Shown: positions 1 through 5,288 of the stretch, one piece after another
Layout: the number at the start of each line of letters is the position of its first letter
How positions within the stretch are numbered: position 1 is the first letter of the stretch
NCBI GenBank assembly: GCA_027295745.1
Contig: JAPUKI010000375.1
Span: 1 to 5,517 of the forward strand
Length of the DNA stretch: 5,517 nucleotides
DNA from: Acidobacteriota bacterium
Lineage (GTDB): Bacteria; Acidobacteriota; UBA6911; RPQK01; JADFOI01
Reading direction: 5' to 3'
Notes under the pieces: generated by a model
Databases searched by the model: none
What the model saw: only the letters and a program-made list of their open reading frames with translations
What the model was told of the DNA's origin: nothing
Position numbers and translations under genes: made by a program

Positions 1-255
1 CCGCCCTCTAAAGCCCACGGCTCTGACTATGTCTCGTTACCTCCCATCAGAGCCGCAGGCTTCGGGCTCGCCCGTTTAGCCTGCGGGCTAGAGCTGATGA
101 GACCTGCTTAGAGGTCTAAATCACGCTATTTTGGAGTGAACTCGATCACCCCTTGTGAGGATTATTTTTACCCCTTGCAGGCAAACATTTGTAGCCAGTT
201 GAGTTTGTGCTACCCTAATCCGCAATAGGGGTCCTCGGGAAGGAACAGTGCTCCA
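1..255. other. Intergenic region with overlapping inverted repeats, upstream of the cytochrome gene
   Basis: I see no gene here. Three perfect inverted repeats lie in the first 117 bases: CGGCTCTGA (18-26) with TCAGAGCCG (47-55); CCGCAGGCT (53-61) with AGCCTGCGG (78-86); and AGACCT (100-105) with AGGTCT (112-117). The second can be extended outward with bulges (ATCAG 46-50 with CTGAT 94-98) and inward (CGGG 63-66 with CCCG 71-74), giving one large hairpin over about 46-98. The first and second stems share bases 47-55, so they cannot both form. ACCCCTTG occurs twice (148-155 and 170-177), 22 bases apart. I found no convincing -35/-10 pair. GGGAAGGA (237-244) is a possible ribosome site for the gene at 256. 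Confidence 0.5.
18..117. repeat. Cluster of three inverted repeats, two mutually exclusive
   Basis: Stem 1 pairs 18-26 with 47-55 (9 bp perfect, 20-base loop). Stem 2 pairs 53-61 with 78-86 (9 bp perfect) and extends to a hairpin over 46-98 with an inner 4-bp stem. Stem 3 pairs 100-105 with 112-117 (6 bp, loop GCTTAG). Stems 1 and 2 compete for the same strand, the geometry seen in attenuators, but no T-run follows any stem. A decayed palindromic repeat element is an equally good reading. The pairing is seen directly; the role is unknown. Confidence 0.5.
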
Positions 256-1002
256 ATGGAGGTGTTTCTCTTGGTGAAAGTCGTGGCCGGATTGACCTTG
301 CTGTCAGGGGTCCTAGCGCTTGGACAGGGGGGCCTACCCAAGGGACCCGGAGAGGCTCTGGCCTTTGCCAAGTGCAGCACTTGCCATGGCGTTGGATACC
401 TGAAGGAACTAGCGGGCAGTCCCTATTGGAGTTGGGACCGAACCCTTCTGGAGATGGAGAGGATGGGCCTGCAGGTGAGCCCTGAGGAACGAAAAATCAT
501 TCTGGATTACCTGGTCACCTATCTGGGTCCCGATCCTCTTTCCAGTCCCACTCCACCCGATTCTCCTCCCAGTCCCACTCCACAGGTACCTGCAAAGACA
601 AGCGATGTGGACGGGGCACAACTCTTTGCCAACTACTGCAATTCCTGCCACCCCGACGGGAGACCGGGTAACCAGGCTGGGTCCCCTCCCCTGGCAGGCA
701 ACGCCTTTCTAGCAAGAGACCCGGTGTACGCGGTGTTAGTGCTACTCAATGGCCTTCAAGGCCCGATTGAAGTAGACGGCCAGAGCTACAGCGGAATGAT
801 GCCACCCTGGTCCTACCTGCTCAGCGACAAAGAGATTGCGGCACTGGACAGCCACATCCGGATGAACTGGGGAAACCAAGAACTCCTTCCCCAGGACTTC
901 AGACCCGTCACTGTCGAGGAGGTCGCTCAGGCTCGAAGTAAAACCTTTACTGCACAGCAGGTCTGGGAGTACCGTAAGAAACTTGAATCAGCTGGAGAAT
1001 AG
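256..1002 (+). CDS. Exported di-haem cytochrome c
   Basis: This is a periplasmic c-type cytochrome, probably the electron acceptor of the PQQ-type propeller encoded next. Two CxxCH haem sites are visible: CSTCH at residues 40-44 and CNSCH at 128-132. The second domain has GMMPPW at 180-185, whose Met-Pro supplies the likely sixth ligand; M67 or M70 may serve the first haem. A Pro/Ser/Thr-rich linker (about 92-113) joins the domains. The N-terminus is a Sec-type signal with its hydrophobic core at about 9-23. The ATG at 256 has a distant GGGAAGGA (11 bases). A TTG at 271 has GGAGG (258-262) 8 bases upstream and would give a more typical signal peptide starting MVKVVAGLTL, so the true start may be 271. 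The tail at about 218-248 resembles the C-terminal extension of cytochromes paired with quinoproteins. The cytochrome identity is firm; the partner is inferred from neighbourhood. Confidence 0.93.
   Translation: MEVFLLVKVVAGLTLLSGVLALGQGGLPKGPGEALAFAKCSTCHGVGYLKELAGSPYWSWDRTLLEMERMGLQVSPEERKIILDYLVTYLGPDPLSSPTPPDSPPSPTPQVPAKTSDVDGAQLFANYCNSCHPDGRPGNQAGSPPLAGNAFLARDPVYAVLVLLNGLQGPIEVDGQSYSGMMPPWSYLLSDKEIAALDSHIRMNWGNQELLPQDFRPVTVEEVAQARSKTFTAQQVWEYRKKLESAGE
542..583 (+). repeat. 27-bp-period direct repeat encoding the Pro-rich linker
   Basis: The 15-mer CCAGTCCCACTCCAC occurs at 542-556 and again at 569-583. The period of 27 bases is nine codons, so the frame is kept. It encodes the repeated Ser-Pro-Thr-Pro of the linker between the two haem domains, which points to linker growth by in-frame tandem duplication. 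Confidence 0.8.
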
Positions 1003-1026
1003 TATAAGGAACATAGTATAAGAAAG
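999..1026 (+). repeat. 14-bp tandem repeat over the cytochrome stop codon
   Basis: ATAGTATAAGGAAC (999-1012) is followed directly by ATAGTATAAGAAAG (1013-1026), identical at 12 of 14 positions. The first copy contains the TAG stop of the cytochrome gene. Each copy holds TATAAG, which resembles a -10 box, but I see no matching -35 at the right distance, so promoter activity is only a possibility. The cytochrome-to-propeller gap (1003-1146) is otherwise featureless apart from a ribosome site. Confidence 0.7.
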
Positions 1027-1146
1027 TCTGTTACGAGAACCGTATCCATTGAGTTCTAAAGAGGGCGGACCTTGGGGGAGAAACCAATGACCCTCGAAAC
1101 AGGTGAGGGGGCAGTGGCGGGTACACGCAAAGGGAGGGAATCTCAA

Positions 1147-2580
1147 ATGGCCGAAAAGAGGCATCAAACCAAAGCCACGCGGAGAGAGTTTCTGGAGGGC
1201 GCGGGAGCAACGGCTGCTCTTATGCTGGCCGGGCAAAGGAGGGCGGCCTTAGCCCAGGGTCGGCCGCAACCTGGAGCGGCAGACTGGCCTCGATTTGGTT
1301 GTGACCTGCACAACACCCGCTTCAATGCCCGGGAGACAACCCTGGGCCGGGAGAATGTGGGTCGGCTGAAGCTCAAGTGGACCTTTGATGCCCAGGGAAG
1401 AATTCAAACCTGTCCCACGGTGGTTGGAGACAGATTGTTTTTCGGTTCACGGGACGGCTATCTCTACTCACTGGATTCGGCCACCGGGAAGTTGAAGTGG
1501 AAGTTCCAGGTCGATTTTCAGACCACCCTTCGTTTCAACCACTGGGGTATACGCTCCTCCTGTCAATATGTGGATGGTCGCATCTATTTCGGCGACAACT
1601 TCACCACAGTTCACTGTCTGGATGCGGCTAGCGGCAAGGAAATCTGGCAGACCCAGCTATCGAAGTTCCGTGACACGAATATGCTCTGCTCCGTCAATGT
1701 CCACAATGGAAAGGTCCTGACCGGGTATTCCTCCGATATAGGAAATTCCGAAATTGCCTGTCTGGATGCGGAGACCGGTGCCGTTGCCTGGCGCTTCCGG
1801 GTGGTACCGGGAACCGAACTTGGAGGTGGGTCGGTCTGGACCTCACCTGCCATTGACGAAGAGAACGACATTGTCTACAACGTCACGGGCAGTGTGAAGA
1901 GCTACCTCTCTCCCGGGCACATGCTGTATTCGGAGAGCATCTTGGCCCACGATGTGGATAGCGGGGAGCTCCTCTGGTATGACCAACCTAACCCACACGA
2001 TGCCTTCGATCTGGACTTCAGCTGCCATCCTATGATCTTCGATGCCCAGGCGCCCGGGGGCTACCGGGGCAAGGTGATGCGCCAGTGCGTGGGTGCGGGA
2101 AACAAGGCAGGCTTTTTCTGCTGGAACCGCTTTACGGGTGAGCTCTACTGGAAGACCATGCTCACCAATCAGTCCGGCAGTGGGGGTCCCCTGCTCAACA
2201 GCACAGCCGTGGCCTACAACCAAATTTTTGTGGTCTCCAACGCCCTGACGCCAAGGGGATCCATGTCTGTCACGGCGGCTCTGAATGCGTACACAGGTGA
2301 CATTGTGTGGTGGCTTCCCAACACCGCTGTCATCCGGGGACCAGTGGCTATCGCAAACGGCGTTTTCTATCAGGGATTGGTGGACGGTGCTCTGCAAGCC
2401 CTTGATTCAGAGGATGGCAGGACTTTATGGGAGTATCAGTTGCCCACCGCTCATCGGGGAGGCATCGCCATCGCTAACGGCGCACTGTACACCAGCAACG
2501 GTGCATTGTTGGGAACCTCAGAGGAAGAAGAAAAGGAGCACCGCTATTCGGTCTATGCCTTTACCATTGACCGGGCATAA
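1147..2580 (+). CDS. Tat-exported PQQ-type beta-propeller (quinoprotein dehydrogenase-like)
   Basis: This is a periplasmic beta-propeller of the PQQ-dependent alcohol / polyvinyl-alcohol dehydrogenase superfamily, 477 residues, without a fused cytochrome domain. The N-terminus has a Tat signal, T-R-R-E-F-L at 11-16, then a hydrophobic stretch and a likely cleavage after ALA at 34-36. Seven blade motifs of the form LDxxTGxxxW end at W118, W167, W215, W277, W335, W388 and W428; W47-x-x-F-G with NTRFN at 56-60 matches the family's N-terminal blade. HDAFDLDF at 284-291 fits the Asp-rich active-site loop. Family members usually have GTGN after the SPAID strand (here 233-237); this protein reads VTGS at 246-249, so a cofactor-contacting Asn may be absent. 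No adjacent Cys-Cys is present. I chose ATG 1147 because GGGAGGGAA lies just upstream and it gives a normal-length Tat signal; in-frame TTG 1072 and ATG 1087 (with GGGGGAG upstream) are alternatives. Substrate unknown; PQQ binding is inferred. Confidence 0.85.
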   Translation: MAEKRHQTKATRREFLEGAGATAALMLAGQRRAALAQGRPQPGAADWPRFGCDLHNTRFNARETTLGRENVGRLKLKWTFDAQGRIQTCPTVVGDRLFFGSRDGYLYSLDSATGKLKWKFQVDFQTTLRFNHWGIRSSCQYVDGRIYFGDNFTTVHCLDAASGKEIWQTQLSKFRDTNMLCSVNVHNGKVLTGYSSDIGNSEIACLDAETGAVAWRFRVVPGTELGGGSVWTSPAIDEENDIVYNVTGSVKSYLSPGHMLYSESILAHDVDSGELLWYDQPNPHDAFDLDFSCHPMIFDAQAPGGYRGKVMRQCVGAGNKAGFFCWNRFTGELYWKTMLTNQSGSGGPLLNSTAVAYNQIFVVSNALTPRGSMSVTAALNAYTGDIVWWLPNTAVIRGPVAIANGVFYQGLVDGALQALDSEDGRTLWEYQLPTAHRGGIAIANGALYTSNGALLGTSEEEEKEHRYSVYAFTIDRA

Positions 2581-2614
2581 ATGAGTTTGGCAGGCGGTTA
2601 AAAATCAGAAAATC

Positions 2615-2621
2615 AGGGAGG
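2615..2621 (+). promoter_or_regulatory. Ribosome binding site deciding the cupredoxin-like start
   Basis: AGGGAGG lies 7 bases before ATG 2629 and only 4 bases before the in-frame GTG at 2626. The spacing favours ATG 2629 as the start. Confidence 0.65.
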
Positions 2622-2628
2622 CAGGGTG

Positions 2629-3219
2629 ATGTTTAAAGACCAAACGAATCGGCGCGATTTTTTGAGAGCAGTGGGAGCGGGAGCCGTGGCTTTGGGAAGC
2701 ACTGGCTGGCTGCGGCCGGCTGTGCAGCAGGGATCACGGATTTTACAAATCCGGATGTCGAGAAATTACCGCATCGGGCGCTACCATTACGATCCCCTAG
2801 GGTTATTTGTGGAGCCCGGTCAGACGGTTAGCTTTGTCTCCGTGCGAGACGGATTCTCAGCCACGGCCTATCACCCCGACAATGACAATCATGAGTTGCG
2901 CATTCCCGAACAGGCGAAGCCCTTCGACTCGGGGATCCTCTGGCACGGTGAGACTTTCGAGTGGAAGTTCGAGGTGGAGGGTACCTATGACGTTTACAGC
3001 CGCAATCAGGAGATGATCGGGGCGGTGGGACGAATTGTAGTGGGCAGACCCGGCGGCCCCGGTGAAAAGCCCTTGGGTTACGGGAGTCGAGAGGGATGGG
3101 CCCCCATTTACAAAGAGGTCATTCGAACTCTCGAACTCGTCAAATCAGAGGACATCGTCCGGGAAAAAATTATTCCCTACCCGGCCGAGGCGCTACGTCG
3201 TCGATTCCCTCAATATTGA
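2629..3219 (+). CDS. Tat-exported cupredoxin-fold protein lacking copper ligands
   Basis: A 196-residue exported protein with a plastocyanin/halocyanin-like core. The Tat signal is N-R-R-D-F-L at 7-12 followed by an Ala/Gly-rich hydrophobic segment to about 28. The core runs from about 38 to 139: VEPGQTVSFV at 61-70, AYHP at 80-83, RIP at 91-93, FDSG at 99-102, then GTY at 118-120 and GAVGRIVVG at 131-139. In copper-binding relatives the last strand reads Y-C-x-x-H-x-x-x-G-M-x-G. Here it is Y123-S124-R-N-Q127-E-M-I-G131-A132-V-G134, so Cys, His and Met ligands are replaced by Ser, Gln and Ala. The first ligand position, H82, is kept. The protein has no cysteine, so a type 1 copper site is not possible. 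A 57-residue C-terminal extension, charged and rich in Arg/Glu, is unusual and unidentified. The gene follows the propeller by 48 bases and is probably in the same operon. Its role may be structural or binding rather than redox. Confidence 0.85.
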   Translation: MFKDQTNRRDFLRAVGAGAVALGSTGWLRPAVQQGSRILQIRMSRNYRIGRYHYDPLGLFVEPGQTVSFVSVRDGFSATAYHPDNDNHELRIPEQAKPFDSGILWHGETFEWKFEVEGTYDVYSRNQEMIGAVGRIVVGRPGGPGEKPLGYGSREGWAPIYKEVIRTLELVKSEDIVREKIIPYPAEALRRRFPQY

Positions 3220-3226
3220 GCGCCCT

Positions 3227-3440
3227 CTAGCCCGGACTATGCATAAATTCTCTTCTGCACCGCCGAAATCATCCGGCGTGCTGCACGGCCTTTGTTGCGC
3301 GACCCGCAAGCGGGTGCCCCCGGCCTCTCAACGTACCTACAGTACGTTTGGGGGGGCCTCTGTCGCGCGTCGCGGAACGCATTCAGGGCGCCGCCGCTTT
3401 CGGCGCTTGGTGACAAGAACCTATGCATAATCCGGGCTAG
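3227..3440. mobile_element. Long palindromic element (MITE-like), copy A
   Basis: The ends are 20-base inverted repeats: 3227-3246 (CTAGCCCGGACTATGCATAA) and 3421-3440, matching at 18 of 20 positions when one is reverse-complemented. The interior is strongly self-complementary: GCGCGAC (3297-3303) with GTCGCGC (3362-3368), ACCCGC (3302-3307) with GCGGGT (3310-3315), and AACGTAC (3330-3336) with GTACGTT (3342-3348). No transposase is encoded; the small open frames inside look accidental. The structure fits a non-autonomous miniature element or a large REP-like palindrome. CTAG closes both ends and is shared with copy B, so it could be a target site or part of the repeat. The family is not identified from sequence alone. 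Confidence 0.7.
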
Positions 3441-3500
3441 CCCGCACTATTCATAAACTGTCTGCTGCAGCGGCGACAGCCTATGAATAATCCGGGCTAG
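3437..3500. mobile_element. Short palindromic element, copy B, abutting copy A
   Basis: Inverted ends are 3437-3456 and 3481-3500, matching at 17 of 20 positions. CTGTC (3458-3462) pairs with GACAG (3475-3479) inside, around the palindrome GCTGCAGC (3464-3471), so the whole 64 bases can fold into one hairpin. Its first 40 bases align with the first 40 of copy A (3227-3266) at about 33 of 40 positions, and its right end matches that of copy A at 19 of 20. Copy B is therefore a copy-A-like element lacking about 145 internal bases, or copy A is this core with an insertion. The CTAG at 3437-3440 belongs to both copies. Confidence 0.7.
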
Positions 3501-3523
3501 CCGGTAGCATAGAAAGTGGGTAA

Positions 3524-3859
3524 GGCCCGGAGGCCGGAGTTCGTGTGGTCCTGGAAGGAAATGCAGGCGTGTTCGCAAACAGGACACCCTTTTGGTTCAT
3601 TGAGAAACTGGTGACGCGCAAGGAGGAAAACGGAAGGGTGTGGAACCAGGCGGAAGCGATCACCCGCGAGCAGGCTCGTTATATGTCCACCAACTGGGCT
3701 TCTTATGACACGGCAGATGAAGAGATCCTAGGCACGATTGAGCCGGGCAAGCTGGCCGATTTCGCGATTATAGACAAGAATTTCTTGACGGTTCCAGAGG
3801 ACGAAATGGGTGAACTGAAAGTGCTGATGACTTTGGCCGAGGGGAAGGCGCTTTACTGA
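3524..3859 (+). pseudogene. C-terminal remnant of an amidohydrolase
   Basis: The frame is open from just after a TAA at 3521-3523 to the TGA at 3857-3859, about 111 codons. The translation matches only the C-terminal end of metal-dependent amidohydrolases: AGVRVVLEGN near the start, FVTRK-like LVTRKEENGRVW, EAITREQA, then the hallmark GTIEPGKLADFAIID, LTVPEDE and a closing GKALY. Family members are usually 400-600 residues with the catalytic HxH, Lys and two His sites in the missing N-terminal barrel. No plausible start with a ribosome site is present; the first GTG is at 3545. Upstream sequence is the palindromic element, so the 5' part was lost by insertion, deletion or rearrangement there. 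Where the family often has GSD, this reads EGN, so the catalytic Asp may also be gone, although that alignment is uncertain. The product is very unlikely to be an active enzyme. Confidence 0.8.
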
Positions 3860-3870
3860 GGACAATGGCC

Positions 3871-3876
3871 TATAAT
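3871..3876 (+). promoter_or_regulatory. Possible -10 box (TATAAT) for the hydrolase gene
   Basis: A perfect TATAAT sits 12 bases after the amidohydrolase stop. Transcription would begin near 3883, leaving a leader of about 32 bases before ATG 3915 and about 14 before ATG 3897. I see no good -35 hexamer 16-18 bases upstream and no extended -10 TG, so this is a weak call. Confidence 0.35.
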
Positions 3877-3914
3877 CATCCGTTTAGGCTTTTTATATGG
3901 GAGATAGAAAAATA

Positions 3915-5288
3915 ATGAATTTACGAAATCAAACATCAAGAATCGTGCATTGGATCTTTGTTTTGCTGTTCTCTTCCATTTCGCTTCTCTACCTCTCCTG
4001 TTCCGGTGCCCAGTCAACCGAGTCCAGCCCTTCTGAGCAGCCCGACTCGGACTCTGTCTACTCACTTCCACCATCCATCCAACAGGAGTGGGTCACTTTG
4101 AGAGCCCAAGATGGTCGTTCCTCCTGGGGAGTTCTGTACCTTCCAAAGGACAAAAAGCCTCAGACCGCTATCTTGGCCATGCATCCCCGAGGCAACCAAA
4201 GCCGCAATTCCTTTTTTCTTCCTCTGGTGGAAGCGGGTTTTGCCGCCTTCGGCCACAACAACCGTTACCTGAACAACGACAGAGACGGGATTCACGAGCG
4301 GATGCTGCTGGACATCGCGGAAGGAGTGAGCTTTTTGAAAAGCCGCGGCTTTGAAAAGATCGTGCTGCTGGGCCAGAGCGGGGGAGGCTCTCTGATGGCC
4401 TTTTATCAAGCTCAAGCGGTCACGACACCTCCCGGGCGGGTGAGCAGCACACCGGCCGGGGATCCACCCGATTTGAACCAATTCAATCTTCCGCCGGGCG
4501 ACGGACTCCTGCTGGTCATTCCCCATGTGGGGGAAGGCAAGATCCTGGAATTGCGGATTGACCCTTCCGTGATTAACGAGGGGGACCCGCTTTCGATTGA
4601 TCCTTCACTGGACATGTACAATCCGGCCAACGGGTTCCGCCTTCCTCCCCAGAACACCACCTATTCCCAGGAGTTTCTTGCTCGCTATCGGGAGGGACAG
4701 AGGGCCCGCATGGCGCGTCTGGATAGCTGGGCACGTGATGTGATCGCAGAGCAGAATCATTACAAAGGGTTGATGGAAAGGCGGGATTTCAGGAATTTGC
4801 CTCCCGCGCAGCAGCAGCGGATCGAGCGCCATTCCAATACAGAAGCGATGATGACCATCTACCGAACCTGGGCCGATCTTCGCTACATGGACCTGGGCAT
4901 TGATCCCTCCGATCGCACCGTCGGGGAGAACTCCGGGACCACACCCTGGCTCGCCAATTACTCCCGTTCTCCAACCCCGTCTTATATCAGCCCACGGGCC
5001 TTTCTGAGCACCCGTTCCAGCATTTCCTCCAACGCCGTGTCGGTTGAGAACCTTCCCAAGGTGAAGGTGCCCCTACTGATTCTCCAGGGAACGGCCCACC
5101 GCGCGGTATACCCCAGCGAAACGAAAGCTCTCTTTGAAGCAGCGGGATCCGAAGACAAGGAGCTGGTATGGATTGTGGGCGGTGACGTCTCCTTCAATCC
5201 CTCGGGGCCCAAAGCGGGAAAGGGCGATCAGCGCCAGCAGAGCATCGATGCGGCCGTATCGTGGATGTTGGAAAGGTTCCCCCACTGA
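3915..5288 (+). CDS. Exported alpha/beta-hydrolase-like protein with an altered catalytic triad
   Basis: A 457-residue exported protein with an alpha/beta-hydrolase core. The N-terminus is a signal sequence with its hydrophobic core at about 10-27, ending YLSC at 26-29; C29 could be lipidated but the lipobox is imperfect (Tyr at -3). The first core strands hold TAILAMHPRGNQSRN, then GHNNRYLNNDRDG. The nucleophile elbow is G-Q-S155-G-G-G-S. A long insert (about 165-375), rich in Pro, Arg and Ser, forms the cap region. The C-terminal part has VPLLILQGTAHRAVYPSE and WIVGGDVSFNPSGPKAGKGD. Relatives usually show GTAD and GADH in these two places, supplying the catalytic Asp and His; here they are H395 and V425. 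Hydrolase activity is thus doubtful although the serine remains. I chose ATG 3915 because GGGAGA (3899-3904) lies about 10 bases before it; ATG 3897 in frame adds six residues and has no clear ribosome site. Substrate unknown. Confidence 0.83.
   Translation: MNLRNQTSRIVHWIFVLLFSSISLLYLSCSGAQSTESSPSEQPDSDSVYSLPPSIQQEWVTLRAQDGRSSWGVLYLPKDKKPQTAILAMHPRGNQSRNSFFLPLVEAGFAAFGHNNRYLNNDRDGIHERMLLDIAEGVSFLKSRGFEKIVLLGQSGGGSLMAFYQAQAVTTPPGRVSSTPAGDPPDLNQFNLPPGDGLLLVIPHVGEGKILELRIDPSVINEGDPLSIDPSLDMYNPANGFRLPPQNTTYSQEFLARYREGQRARMARLDSWARDVIAEQNHYKGLMERRDFRNLPPAQQQRIERHSNTEAMMTIYRTWADLRYMDLGIDPSDRTVGENSGTTPWLANYSRSPTPSYISPRAFLSTRSSISSNAVSVENLPKVKVPLLILQGTAHRAVYPSETKALFEAAGSEDKELVWIVGGDVSFNPSGPKAGKGDQRQQSIDAAVSWMLERFPH

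Noticed and set aside
243..251. GAACAGTGC shared with 5507-5515 as a possible duplication or attachment site
   Set aside because: The identity does not extend beyond nine bases, and both lie near purine-rich ribosome sites where such matches are common.
1060..1068. AGAGGGCGG, reverse complement of CCGCCCTCT at 1-9, as a long-range inverted repeat
   Set aside because: A 9-base match over a kilobase is weak and has no extension on either side.
1843..2397. 184-codon open frame on the minus strand inside the propeller gene
   Set aside because: It lies wholly opposite a well-supported gene with seven blade motifs, shows no recognisable domain, and is the expected shadow of GC-rich coding DNA.
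3237..3428. 63-codon minus-strand frame within copy A, considered as a transposase remnant
   Set aside because: Its composition is that of translated palindrome; no transposase motif is visible.
3062..3430. 122-codon + strand frame running from the cupredoxin gene into the palindromic element
   Set aside because: It overlaps the cupredoxin in another frame, and its C-terminal half is a translation of inverted-repeat DNA, rich in Arg/Ser/Pro with no domain.
3227..3500. CRISPR array
   Set aside because: Only two copies exist, they are inverted pairs of unequal size rather than regularly spaced direct repeats, and there are no cas genes.
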